NCBI RefSeq assembly: GCF_021531435.1
Contig: NZ_JAFBIS010000004.1
Location: forward strand, 1 to 64,000
Source of the DNA: Oscillibacter valericigenes
Lineage (GTDB): Bacteria; Bacillota; Clostridia; Oscillospirales; Oscillospiraceae
Length of the DNA stretch: 64,000 nucleotides
Direction of reading: 5' to 3'
A program made the position numbers and the translations under genes. Shown here in pieces: positions 16,579 to 24,535 of the stretch (within the stretch, counting starts at the first letter, position 1; every line of letters starts with the position of its first letter). The notes under the pieces were generated by a model that ran no database searches, was not told where the DNA came from, and saw only the letters and a list, made by a program, of their open reading frames with translations.

Positions 16579-17937
16579 TCATCCCAAAATCACAGTGCCT
16601 TTTTCCTTTTCTGCCAAGCCCGCTTTGATGCGGTACACGGTGGCGGCGGGCTCCAGCTTGGTCTGCTCGCCGGTGGCCATGTCCTTGCAGGCCACCACGC
16701 CGGCGCTGATCTCGTCCTCCCCCAGGAAGATGACGTAGGGGATGCCCAGCTTGTCGGCATAGCTGATTTTCTGCTTGAACTTTTTGTTCTCGCCGTGGAT
16801 CTGTGCCCGGATGCCGTTCTCCCGCAGCAACGTTGCAAAGGAAATCGCGGCGGACAGGTCATCGGTCATGGGCAGGATCAGCACGTCGGCGGGAGCGGTG
16901 GGCAGATCGGGATTCAGCATCCCCTGCTCGCCCAGCACGTAGAACAGTCGGGTCAGACCGATGGAGATGCCCACGCCGGGGAGCTGCTTGTCGGTGTAGT
17001 ATTCCGCCAGGTTGTCGTAGCGGCCGCCGGAGCAGACGGAGCCGATCTCCGGGTGGTCAAGCAGGGTGGTCTCGTAGACGGTGCCGGTGTAGTAGTCCAG
17101 GCCCCGGGCGATGGTCAGGTCCACGGCAAAGTTTTCGGCGGGTACGCCGAAAGCGGCCAGGTACTTCACCACGGTGTTCAGCTCCTCCAGGCCGGTGTCA
17201 AACACGTCGCTCCGGCCCTTGTAGCCCTCGAGCGCCGCCAGCACCTCCTCGTTGGTGCCGGTAATGGCGATGAACTTCAAAATTTCGCTGGCCTGCTCCT
17301 CGGTGAGGGCGATCTCCTCGTCCATGAGGATAGCCTTCACCTTTTCGGGGCCGATCTTGTCCAGCTTGTCCACAGTGCGCATGATGTCGCCGGATTTCTC
17401 CGTCAGGCCCAGCATGGCGTAGAAACCGTTCAGAATTTTCCGGTTGTTGACCCGGATCTGGAACCGCTTCAATCCCAGCGTGGAGAAGGTCTTGTAAATG
17501 ATGGCGGGGATCTCCGCCTCGTTGGTGATGGAGAGCTTGCCGTCGCCGATGATGTCGATGTCCGCCTGGTAGAACTCCCGGAACCGGCCCCGCTGGGCCC
17601 GCTCGCCCCGATACACCTTGCCGATCTGGTAGCGGCGGAAGGGGAACGTCAGGTCGTTGTAGTGCAGGGCCACGTACTTGGCCAGAGGTACCGTCAGGTC
17701 AAACCGCAGGGCCAGGTCAGCGTCGCCCTTCTGGAAGCGGTAGATCTGCTTCTCGGTCTCGCCGCCGCCCTTTGCCAGCAGCACGTCGCTGGACTCGATG
17801 ACAGGGGTGTCCAGGGGGGTGAAGCCGTACAGGGAGTAGGTGCGGCGCAGCACCTCCATGATGCGCTCCATCTGCTGCTGGGGCGCGGGGAGGAGCTCCA
17901 TAAAGCCGGACAGCGTCCGGGGGGTCATTTTAGCCAT
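16579..17937 (-). CDS. hisS: Histidyl-tRNA synthetase
   Basis: A 452-residue class II synthetase. Motif-like segments are GFMELLPAPQQQ, LRFDLTVPLAKYVA, the motif 2 stretch FRRYQIGKVYRGERAQRGRFREFYQADID, the histidine-specific ARGLDYYTGTVYE, and GGRYDNLAE. The anticodon-binding domain lies at the C-terminus. ATG 17937 follows AAGGAG with good spacing. It heads an operon with an unknown membrane gene and aspS and is preceded by a T-box leader. Confidence 0.96.
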   Translation of the reverse strand: MAKMTPRTLSGFMELLPAPQQQMERIMEVLRRTYSLYGFTPLDTPVIESSDVLLAKGGGETEKQIYRFQKGDADLALRFDLTVPLAKYVALHYNDLTFPFRRYQIGKVYRGERAQRGRFREFYQADIDIIGDGKLSITNEAEIPAIIYKTFSTLGLKRFQIRVNNRKILNGFYAMLGLTEKSGDIMRTVDKLDKIGPEKVKAILMDEEIALTEEQASEILKFIAITGTNEEVLAALEGYKGRSDVFDTGLEELNTVVKYLAAFGVPAENFAVDLTIARGLDYYTGTVYETTLLDHPEIGSVCSGGRYDNLAEYYTDKQLPGVGISIGLTRLFYVLGEQGMLNPDLPTAPADVLILPMTDDLSAAISFATLLRENGIRAQIHGENKKFKQKISYADKLGIPYVIFLGEDEISAGVVACKDMATGEQTKLEPAATVYRIKAGLAEKEKGTVILG

Positions 17938-17992
17938 GCTGATACTCCTTCTTTCGATAGGTTGATAATTAGAAAGCGCGACAGGACGTAAA

Positions 17993-18242
17993 AAAGAATG
18001 CTCCCGTCCCAACATTTTGGGACGAGAGCGAACATTCGCTTCGTGGTGCCACCCAAATTCAAGGCCTGGCAGGGCCTCCTTTGGCCTCCTGTTACGGGGA
18101 GGGAGCCGTGGGCGTTTCCGCCCCCGCTCCGCCGCTGTCCTTCGTCCAGTCCGAACAAGGCGCTTTCAGCTTGCTGCGCCTCTCTCTGCGGATCGGTCTC
18201 TGAATTACTGCTGCGGCATCTTTGCGGTGAAATCACGCACAG
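17993..18242 (-). promoter_or_regulatory. T-box riboswitch of the hisS-aspS operon
   Basis: On the minus strand the leader shows AGAGAGAGGCGCAGC and GCTGAAAGCGCC of Stem I. Next is a specifier-loop-like GACGAAGGACAGC, with GAC (Asp) in the position of the codon. The antiterminator box GGGTGGCACCACG (about 18054-18042) follows. The terminator CTCTCGTCCCAAAATGTTGGGACGGGAG (18028-18001) precedes a CATTCTTTTTT tail. The T-box identity is firm. The specifier reading was made by eye; if correct, the operon senses uncharged tRNA-Asp although hisS is the first gene. Confidence 0.88.
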
Positions 18243-18271
18243 ATTGTATCTGGTTTTTCCGAAAATGTCAA
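18243..18271 (-). promoter_or_regulatory. Promoter of the hisS-aspS T-box leader
   Basis: TTGACA (18271-18266) and TACAAT (18248-18243) on the minus strand are 17 bases apart. The -35 element overlaps the mgsA stop codon. Confidence 0.75.
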
Positions 18272-18681
18272 GCGATAGGCCGGTTGGAGGGATTCACGAT
18301 GCAGCGCCAGTCCAGATCGCCCCGGGCGAGGCCCAGCACCAGCATCTCCGCCGTGGCGATGTTGCTGGCGAAGGGGATGTTGTTTTGGTCGCACAGCCGG
18401 GAGATATAGGAGATCTCGCCCGCCATGCTCTCATTGCTGGGGTCGTTGAAGAACAGCACCAGATCGAACTCGTTGTAGGCAATGCGGGCGCCGATCTGCT
18501 GGCTGCCGCCATGGGCGTAGGATAGGAAACAGTGGACGTTGAGTCCGGTGGCGTCGGCCACCATGTGGCCGGTGGCGTTGGTGGCGTAGATCTGGTGCTG
18601 GGAGAGAATGCCGGCGTAGGCGGTGCAGAACTGTACCATCAGCTCCTTTTTGTTGTCGTGGGACATCAGCGCGATATTCAT
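18268..18681 (-). CDS. mgsA: Methylglyoxal synthase
   Basis: MgsA turns dihydroxyacetone phosphate into methylglyoxal and phosphate, an overflow bypass of lower glycolysis. The 137-residue product begins MNIALMSHDNKKELM and shows LSYAHGGSQQIGARIA (family GPLGGDQQIGA) and FDLVLFFNDPSNES with the catalytic Asp region, plus IPFASNIATAEML. The start follows AAAGGAG. The same frame is open upstream, but that part is minD read out of frame. It lies 20 bases after minD, as in many Clostridia where it ends the min cluster. Confidence 0.93.
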   Translation of the reverse strand: MNIALMSHDNKKELMVQFCTAYAGILSQHQIYATNATGHMVADATGLNVHCFLSYAHGGSQQIGARIAYNEFDLVLFFNDPSNESMAGEISYISRLCDQNNIPFASNIATAEMLVLGLARGDLDWRCIVNPSNRPIA

Positions 18682-18701
18682 GGGTGGAGCTCCTTTCTCT
18701 T

Positions 18702-19457
18702 CTATTTGATACGCAGCAGGGGGACTCTCCCGCCCTGGATGCGTTTTGCGATGTTGCGGTAAGCGGAGGCGGCAGGGCATTGACTGTTGTCGAGAAGCAG
18801 CGGCACGCCCCGGTTCAGGCTGAGGAGCAGGGCGTCGTCCTCGGGCACCACGCCCAACAGAGGCAGGCCCGCCTTGTCGATGGCGTCGTCGATGGTGGCG
18901 TGCATGCTGCGGAGCATTTTTTTCCGCACCCGGTTCACTACCAGATGCAGCTTCCCGGTGCCGAACCGCTCCAGCTCCATGACGGTATGCTGGGCGTCCC
19001 GCAGGGAGGAGGCGTCGGTGGTAGTCACCACCACGCACCGGTCGGCGGCGGCGGTAGCCAGCAGGAAGCCCATGCCCAGCCCCGCCGGCGCGTCCAGCAG
19101 GCAGTAGTCAAACCGTTCTCGGATGTCCCGGAGGAGCTTTGCCATCTGTTCCTCGGTCGCCGGGCGGCCCCGGCTGCGGACAGGCGCCGTCAGCAGAAAC
19201 AGTCCCGGCAGGTGGGGATGCTCCACCACAGCCGCCGCCAGGGGACAGCGGTTCTGGGCCACATCGGAGAAATCCATCAGCGCCCGGTCGGAGAGGCCCA
19301 GAGCCAAGTCCAGGTTTCGGAGGCCCACATCACAGTCCAGGCACAGCACCCGCTTGCCGGATTGTGCCAGCGCGGCGCTGACGCCGGCGGTAAAGGACGT
19401 CTTGCCTGTGCCGCCCTTGCCGGATACCACGGCGATGCATTGTCCCCGCCGTTCCAT
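18702..19457 (-). CDS. minD: Septum-site determining ATPase MinD
   Basis: MinD is a membrane-binding ATPase that positions the division septum. The 251-residue product has the deviant Walker A GKGGTGKTS, the MinD hallmark DCDVGLRNLDLALGL (DxDxGLRNLD), and LLDAPAGLG. The C-terminal AYRNIAKRIQGGRV could serve as a short amphipathic membrane anchor but is weaker than in Bacillus MinD. No minC or minE is adjacent, which is unusual for this family. It is followed by mgsA. An alternative is another ParA/MinD-superfamily protein, but the signature favours MinD. Confidence 0.85.
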   Translation of the reverse strand: MERRGQCIAVVSGKGGTGKTSFTAGVSAALAQSGKRVLCLDCDVGLRNLDLALGLSDRALMDFSDVAQNRCPLAAAVVEHPHLPGLFLLTAPVRSRGRPATEEQMAKLLRDIRERFDYCLLDAPAGLGMGFLLATAAADRCVVVTTTDASSLRDAQHTVMELERFGTGKLHLVVNRVRKKMLRSMHATIDDAIDKAGLPLLGVVPEDDALLLSLNRGVPLLLDNSQCPAASAYRNIAKRIQGGRVPLLRIK

Positions 19458-19560
19458 GGGGCCCCTCCTCTCACAAAAATTTGTGTACTATTATACCACA
19501 AATTTCTTATTCGTAAAGCATTTGTTCCGCAAAAAAAGCCAAATCCCGCATTTTATTCTA

Positions 19561-20256
19561 TTATAGCGGATTCTTTTTGATTTTTGCAAATGCTCTGGGA
19601 TATTTTTTCGGCGTCTCCCGCGCTTTTTTGATGACAATGGCCCGGTGGCGGATCTCCGTCCCAGGAATGTCATAATCCACTACCCGGTCCACCGTTCCGC
19701 CCAGCACTTCAATGGCGCGGCGGGCGGAATCCAGTTCCGCCCCGGCGTCCACGGACTTCATGGAGATGAAGGAGCCGCCCACGTTTACCAGCGGCAGGCA
19801 CAGCTCGCACAGCAGGGGAAGGGCGGCCACGGCCCGGCTGGTCACCAGGTCAAAGCTCTCCCGGCGGTCCGCCGCGAATTCCTCGGCCCGGGCGTGGACA
19901 CATTCCACGTCCGCCAGGCCCAGGTCGCCGCAAACTTCCTTTAAAAACTCCACCCGCTTATTCAGCGCGTCCAGCAGCGTCAGGTGCATAGACGGCTCGA
20001 TAATGCGCAGCGGCACGCCGGGGAAACCGGCCCCGGTGCCCACATCCGCCACGGTTTTCTCTTTGAAATCCGCAATGGTCAGCAAGGCGGCGCTGTCCAG
20101 AAAGTGGAGCCGGGCGATGTCCGCCGGTTCGGTGATGGCGGTCAGGTTCATGACCTTGTTCTTCTCCACCAGCAAGTCCGCATACCGGATCAGGGCGGGA
20201 ATGCCGTCCGCCGGAAGCCCCAGTGCGGTCAGACCATCTTGCAGGAGCTGTTCCAT
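19561..20256 (-). CDS. rsmG: 16S rRNA (guanine-N7) methyltransferase RsmG (GidB)
   Basis: RsmG methylates G527 of 16S rRNA using S-adenosylmethionine. The 231-residue product contains NLTAITEPADIARLHFLDS and the SAM-binding VADVGTGAGFPGVPLRII. LTLLDALNKRVEFLKEV and VTSRAVAALPLL follow. All are family landmarks. It starts within the mscL stop (TAATG overlap), so the two are translationally coupled. rsmG is commonly near parAB in Firmicutes; here it lies about 2.4 kb downstream of parB. Confidence 0.95.
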   Translation of the reverse strand: MEQLLQDGLTALGLPADGIPALIRYADLLVEKNKVMNLTAITEPADIARLHFLDSAALLTIADFKEKTVADVGTGAGFPGVPLRIIEPSMHLTLLDALNKRVEFLKEVCGDLGLADVECVHARAEEFAADRRESFDLVTSRAVAALPLLCELCLPLVNVGGSFISMKSVDAGAELDSARRAIEVLGGTVDRVVDYDIPGTEIRHRAIVIKKARETPKKYPRAFAKIKKNPL

Positions 20257-20702
20257 TACTTCTGTTCCTTCAGCAGGTCGCGGATCTCCGTCAGCAGCTT
20301 CTCCTCGGCGGAGGGCTCGGGGGGAGCGGGAGGCGCGGCGGGAGCCTCTTCCTTCTTGCGGTGCAGGCTGTTCAGGAACTTGATGAGGCAGAACACCGCG
20401 AAGGCGATGATGAGGAAGTCGATGATGGTGGCCAGGAAGGAACCGTAGCGGATGGCGACCTCGGTGCTGGCATCGATGACGCCGTCAGCGCCGGCCACGG
20501 CCTGCTTGAGTACGATCTTCCAGTTGGAGAAGTCCACGCCGCCGGTGAGCATGGAGACGGCGGGCATGATGATGTCGTTGACGAGGGAGGTGGAGATCTT
20601 GCCGAACGCGCCGCCGATGATAACGCCGACGGCCATGTCCATCACGTTACCCCGGGCGATGAATTTTTTGAATTCCGCAATAAAACCTGTATCCTTTGCC
20701 AT
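20256..20702 (-). CDS. mscL: Large-conductance mechanosensitive channel
   Basis: MscL opens under high membrane tension to release solutes. The 148-residue product begins with the amphipathic FIAEFKKFIARGNVMDMAVGVIIGGAFGKI, the typical N-terminus and first membrane helix. A second helix, IIDFLIIAFAVFCLIKFL, and a charged C-terminal helix follow (the tail is rich in A, P and E). It is coupled to rsmG. A minus-strand TATAAT at 20739-20734 lies upstream of its AGGAGG site. Confidence 0.95.
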   Translation of the reverse strand: MAKDTGFIAEFKKFIARGNVMDMAVGVIIGGAFGKISTSLVNDIIMPAVSMLTGGVDFSNWKIVLKQAVAGADGVIDASTEVAIRYGSFLATIIDFLIIAFAVFCLIKFLNSLHRKKEEAPAAPPAPPEPSAEEKLLTEIRDLLKEQK

Positions 20703-20791
20703 TGTTCTATACCTCCTGTTATATAATTTATAAATTATACGATTCGGAATTTATACGGCTGTTTAAAATGCCGTGCAAAGGGGGAAGTTTA

Positions 20792-22096
20792 TCATTTTTT
20801 GGGGACCAGCACCTTAGTGCCGCCCATGTAGGGCTGCAGGACTTCGGGGATGACCACGGTGCCGTCGGCCTGAAGGTTGTTTTCCAGGAAAGCGATCAGC
20901 ATGCGGGGAGGCGCCACGCAGGTGTTGTTCAGGGTGTGGCACAGCTGCATCCTGCCGTTCTCGTCCTTGTAGCGGATGCGCAGGCGGCGGGCCTGGGCGT
21001 CGCCCAGGTTGGAGCAGGAACAGACCTCGAAGTACTTCTGCTGGCGGGGAGACCAGGCTTCGATGTCGCAGCTCTTGACCTTCAGGTCAGCCAGGTCGCC
21101 GGAGCAGCACTCCAGCTGGCGGACGGGAATGTTCATAGAGCGGAACAGCTCCACGGAGAATCGCCACAGCTTTTCGTACCAGTCCTTGGACTCCTCGGGT
21201 TTGCAGACCACGATCATCTCCTGCTTCTCGAACTGGTGGATGCGGTAGACACCGCGTTCCTCGATGCCGTGGGCGCCCTTCTCCTTGCGGAAGCAGGGAG
21301 AGTAGGAGGTCAGGGTCTGGGGCAGCTTCTCACCGGGGATGATCTGGTCGATAAAGCGGCCGATCATGGAGTGCTCGGAGGTGCCGATGAGGTACAAGTC
21401 CTCGCCTTCGATCTTGTACATCATGCCGTCCATGTCGGTCTGGGACATGACGCCCTCCACCACGTTGCCGTGGATCATAAAGGGAGGGATGCAGTAGGTG
21501 AAGCCCTTGCCGATCATAAAGTCACGGCCATAGGCCAGCACAGCCTCATGGAGCCGGGCAATGTCGCCCAGCAGGTAGTAGAAGCCGTTGCCGGAGACGC
21601 GGCCGGCGGCGTCCAGGTCGATGCCGTCGAAGCTCTCCATAATTTCGGTGTGATAGGGAATGGGGAAGTCAGGCACTTTGGCCTCGCCGAACCGCTCCAC
21701 CTCCACGTTGCAGGAGTCATCGGGGCCCAGAGGCACGGAGTCGTCGATCATCTGGGGAATGACCAGCATCCGCTTGTGCAGCTCTTCCTCCAGCTCGTTC
21801 TCCAGTTTTTCCAGCTCTGCCAGGCGGTCGGCCTGCTCCTTGACCTGCTGCTTCACAGCCTCGGCCTCTGCCAGTTTGCTGGGGTCCTTCTTGGCCTGTC
21901 CCATCAGCATACCGATCTGCTTGGACAGGGTGTTGCGGTTGCTGCGGAGCTGGTCGGCCTCGGCGATGGCGGCGCGGCGCTTGGCGTCCAGGTCGATGAC
22001 TTCATCCACCAGAGGCAGCTTTGCGTCCTGGAACTTCTTTTTGATGTTTTCCTTCACTGCGTCGGGATTCTCCCGGATAAAACGAATGTCAAGCAT
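20792..22096 (-). CDS. serS: Seryl-tRNA synthetase
   Basis: A class II synthetase with the expected N-terminal antiparallel coiled coil (residues about 30-100, many E/K/L heptads starting RFIRENPDAVKENIKKKF). The motif 2 region reads SPCFRKEKGAHGIEERGVYRIHQFEK, and motif 3 lies near LNNTCVAPPRMLIAFLENN. It has 434 residues, a normal length. No T-box leader is visible upstream; the 59-base gap to the coiled-coil gene contains parS1 instead. Confidence 0.95.
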   Translation of the reverse strand: MLDIRFIRENPDAVKENIKKKFQDAKLPLVDEVIDLDAKRRAAIAEADQLRSNRNTLSKQIGMLMGQAKKDPSKLAEAEAVKQQVKEQADRLAELEKLENELEEELHKRMLVIPQMIDDSVPLGPDDSCNVEVERFGEAKVPDFPIPYHTEIMESFDGIDLDAAGRVSGNGFYYLLGDIARLHEAVLAYGRDFMIGKGFTYCIPPFMIHGNVVEGVMSQTDMDGMMYKIEGEDLYLIGTSEHSMIGRFIDQIIPGEKLPQTLTSYSPCFRKEKGAHGIEERGVYRIHQFEKQEMIVVCKPEESKDWYEKLWRFSVELFRSMNIPVRQLECCSGDLADLKVKSCDIEAWSPRQQKYFEVCSCSNLGDAQARRLRIRYKDENGRMQLCHTLNNTCVAPPRMLIAFLENNLQADGTVVIPEVLQPYMGGTKVLVPKK

Positions 22097-22138
22097 AAAA
22101 TGTTCTCCTCTATTATTGATTCAGAATATCAAACATCA

Positions 22139-22154
22139 TGTTTCACGTGAAACA
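22139..22154. other. parS site 1
   Basis: A perfect 16-bp palindrome TGTTTCACGTGAAACA, the consensus ParB-binding site of Firmicutes. It lies between serS and the coiled-coil gene downstream of parB, within 2 kb of parAB and about 19 kb from the dnaA origin region. Confidence 0.97.
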
Positions 22155-22155
22155 T

Positions 22156-22704
22156 TCAGGGTTTTTCGTCTGCCAGTTTTGCCTCCACCGCGTCTTTCAG
22201 CTCCCGCCAGCGGACGGCGGGGGCGGTGACGCCGTTTTCACTCTTGTCGGACAAGGCACCGGGCAGTCCGGCCGCTTCCGCGTCCTCAATGGTCCTGACG
22301 CAGGCGTCCAGGTTCTGGTTCAGGTAATTCTGCTGCAGGGTATACAGCGCCAGCAGCGCGTCCTGCTCCTGCCGCAGGCTTTTTTCCAGTGCGCCGCGCT
22401 CTTGCTCGCTTTTTTCCAGCTTTTCATTTGCGCGGTCCAGCTCTTCCTCGGTGACCGCCAGCTTATCCTGGAGGTCAATGATCTTCTCCTGGCTGGCCTG
22501 GACCTCCTGCATGGTGCTGACGGAGTTCTGCAGCTGACCCAGGGCTTCGGTGTTGCTCCGCTGGTGCATGAAGAAGGAGAGCGCCATCAGCAGAAACGCC
22601 GCGATAAACAGGATCATAATATAGATGACGACGGGCTTGTTTCCGCCCGGTTTTTCCTCCTGGGGGGCGGGTGTTCCGGCGGCATCCCGTTTTTCAAATT
22701 TCAT
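22156..22704 (-). CDS. Single-pass membrane protein with a long coiled coil, downstream of parB
   Basis: The 182-residue product starts MKFEKRDAAGTPAPQEEK with a short cytoplasmic segment. One hydrophobic helix follows (VVIYIMILFIAAFLLMALSFF). A Q/E/K-rich coiled coil of about 90 residues and a small C-terminal domain complete it. ATG 22704 is preceded by AAAGGAC and overlaps the end of parB by 11 bases, so translation is coupled. The function is unknown; association with ParAB suggests a membrane or septum partner, which is inference from position only. A codon at 22740 would extend it into parB and is less likely. Confidence 0.8.
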   Translation of the reverse strand: MKFEKRDAAGTPAPQEEKPGGNKPVVIYIMILFIAAFLLMALSFFMHQRSNTEALGQLQNSVSTMQEVQASQEKIIDLQDKLAVTEEELDRANEKLEKSEQERGALEKSLRQEQDALLALYTLQQNYLNQNLDACVRTIEDAEAAGLPGALSDKSENGVTAPAVRWRELKDAVEAKLADEKP

Positions 22705-23578
22705 GGGGCTTGTCCTTTCTCCGCAGCAGGGCCAGTGCATCCAGCAGATCGTTCAGGTCATCCAGCCCGTAGTACTCCAACTCAATGCGGCCCTTTTTGC
22801 GGCCCGTCACAATGCGCACGCCCCGCCCTAGCTTGCTGGACAGCTCCTTTTGAGCCTCCGCGGTGTAATCTACCTGATTGGCGGGCGCTTCTTTCTTCGG
22901 CTTTTTCTCCGCCGCCAGCCGCTTGGCTAGGGCTTCTGCCTGCCGAACGGACAGCCCGCCGTCAATAATAGCGTTGGCGGCCCGGACCTGCAGGGCAGGG
23001 GGGAGGGGGATCAGCGCCCGGGCGTGGCCCGCGGTCAGCGCCTTTTCCTGCAATTTTTTCTGCACGGAGGGCTCCAGATCCAGCAGCCGCAGGGCGTTGG
23101 TGACGGCGCTGCGGGATTTTCCGACCCGCTGTGCCGCCTCCTCCTGAGTCATGTGGTACTGCTTCGTCAGGGTCTGATACCCCATGGCCTCTTCGATGGG
23201 GTCCAGGTCCTCCCGCTGGAGGTTCTCAATCATGGCCAGCTCGGCGGCTTTCCGGTCGTCGGCCTCAATGACCGTCACCGGCACCTCCTGCAGGCCCGCC
23301 AAACGGGCAGCCCGCCACCGGCGTTCGCCGGCAATGATCTGATAATACCCGGAGGTCAGCTTCCGCACGGTCAGCGGCTGGATAATGCCGTGTTCCCGGA
23401 TGGAATCCGCCAACTGTGCCAGCGCCTCCTCGTCAAAGTTCTTCCGGGGCTGGGAGGAATTGCTCTCCACTTCTGAAATGGGGAGGTAGAGCGCCCCGGC
23501 GGTCTCAGTTTTCAGCACATCGTCGCCCAAAAGGGCGCCGAGACCCCGGCCAAGGCCGGAGGGCTTTTTGGATGCCAT
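22694..23578 (-). CDS. parB: Chromosome partitioning protein ParB (Spo0J)
   Basis: ParB binds parS, uses CTP to slide along DNA and loads SMC near the origin. The 294-residue product has the N-terminal ParA-interacting LGRGLGALLGD. The CTP-binding motifs read GERRWRAARLAG and ENLQREDLDPIEEA. The helix-turn-helix TQEEAAQRVGKSRSAVTNALRLLDL and a C-terminal dimerisation domain follow. ATG 23578 follows AAGGAG; a TTG at 23584 is an alternative. It lies 21 bases after parA. Three consensus parS sites lie within 2 kb. Confidence 0.96.
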   Translation of the reverse strand: MASKKPSGLGRGLGALLGDDVLKTETAGALYLPISEVESNSSQPRKNFDEEALAQLADSIREHGIIQPLTVRKLTSGYYQIIAGERRWRAARLAGLQEVPVTVIEADDRKAAELAMIENLQREDLDPIEEAMGYQTLTKQYHMTQEEAAQRVGKSRSAVTNALRLLDLEPSVQKKLQEKALTAGHARALIPLPPALQVRAANAIIDGGLSVRQAEALAKRLAAEKKPKKEAPANQVDYTAEAQKELSSKLGRGVRIVTGRKKGRIELEYYGLDDLNDLLDALALLRRKDKPHEI

Positions 23579-23599
23579 GGACAAATGCTCCTTTCCACG

Positions 23600-24355
23600 T
23601 TATTGCTGCTTCTTCAAAAATTCCGCCGCGAGAGCGGTGTAGGCCTCGGCGCCGCGGGAGGTGCGGTCGTAGGCGGTGATGGGCTTGCCGTGGCTGGGCG
23701 CCTCAGAAAGCCGCACGTTTCGGGGAATGACGGTGGCGTACACCTTGCCGGGGAAGTAGTGCTTTACCTCCTCCGCCACCTGCAGGGCCAGGTTCGTTCG
23801 TCCGTCGAACATCGTGAGGAGCACGCCCTCCAGCTCCAGCCGGGGATTCAGGGAGCGCCGGACAATGCGCACTGTGTTCATCAGGTCGGAAAGGCCCTCC
23901 AGAGCGTAGTATTCCCCCTGTACGGGCACCAAAATGGAATCCGAGGCGCACAATGCGTTCAGCGTCAGCAGCTCCAAAGAGGGCGGGCAGTCAATGAAAA
24001 TGTAATCGTACTTTTCTGCCACTTGCTCCAGGGCGTTCCGCAGCAGAAATTCCCGCTGCTCCATGGCGATCAGCTCGATACCCGCGCCTGCCAGCGCTTT
24101 GTTGGAGGGCATCACGTCGCCGTACTTCGTGGCAGTGATGGCATCCCGGGCGGGAATGCTGCCGATGAGCACGTCATAGACGCCCCGGGACACCGTTTTG
24201 TCCACGCCCATGCCGGAGGTTGAGTTGGCCTGGGGGTCAAAATCGCACAGCAGGACGCGCTTGCCGGCCTCCGTCAGGGCGGCGGACAGGTTGACGCAGG
24301 TGGTGGTCTTTCCCACGCCGCCCTTTTGATTCACAATAGCAATGGTTTTTGCCAA
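23600..24355 (-). CDS. parA: Chromosome partitioning ATPase ParA (Soj)
   Basis: The 251-residue product starts (M)AKTIAIVNQKGGVGKTTTCVNL, with the deviant Walker A typical of ParA. DFDPQANSTSGMG and the Walker B region YIFIDCPPSLELLTLNAL follow. I chose a TTG start at 24355, preceded by AGGTG; the frame is open to 24427, but those residues do not resemble the family. Soj works with ParB at parS for origin segregation and, in Bacillus, regulates DnaA. It is transcribed with parB. Confidence 0.95.
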   Translation of the reverse strand: MAKTIAIVNQKGGVGKTTTCVNLSAALTEAGKRVLLCDFDPQANSTSGMGVDKTVSRGVYDVLIGSIPARDAITATKYGDVMPSNKALAGAGIELIAMEQREFLLRNALEQVAEKYDYIFIDCPPSLELLTLNALCASDSILVPVQGEYYALEGLSDLMNTVRIVRRSLNPRLELEGVLLTMFDGRTNLALQVAEEVKHYFPGKVYATVIPRNVRLSEAPSHGKPITAYDRTSRGAEAYTALAAEFLKKQQ

Positions 24356-24449
24356 AAAGACACCTGCTTTCCAAAAATCCTCGTAAACATACGACCGTAT
24401 TATATCAAGGAGAAAAGGCCCTTGCAAGGGTCACCAGAGAAAAAGACGC

Positions 24450-24487
24450 AAAAAATCCCCGGATGTTTCACGTGAAACATCCGGGGA
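24450..24487 (-). terminator. Terminator hairpin whose stem is parS site 2
   Basis: A 32-bp perfect palindrome at 24456-24487 has the consensus parS TGTTTCACGTGAAACA (24464-24479) in its centre, extended on both sides by CCCCGGA/TCCGGGG. On the minus strand it runs straight into TTTTTTG (24455-24449), the layout of an intrinsic terminator for the GH13 gene. The parS identity is firm; terminator activity is inferred from the stem plus T run. Confidence 0.9.
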
Positions 24488-24511
24488 AAGAAGGTATGGA
24501 GTTTTGAGACA

Positions 24512-24527
24512 TGTTTCACGTGAAACA
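24512..24527. other. parS site 3
   Basis: A second perfect TGTTTCACGTGAAACA lies only 48 bp (centre to centre) from parS site 2, between the parA upstream region and the GH13 stop codon. Together with site 1 this makes three consensus sites in 2.4 kb. Confidence 0.97.
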
Positions 24528-24535
24528 TACGGCGC

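Noticed and set aside
18682-19038. N-terminal extension of MgsA
   Set aside because: The added residues are minD read in another frame; the MgsA family begins at the ATG at 18681, which has a proper ribosome-binding site.
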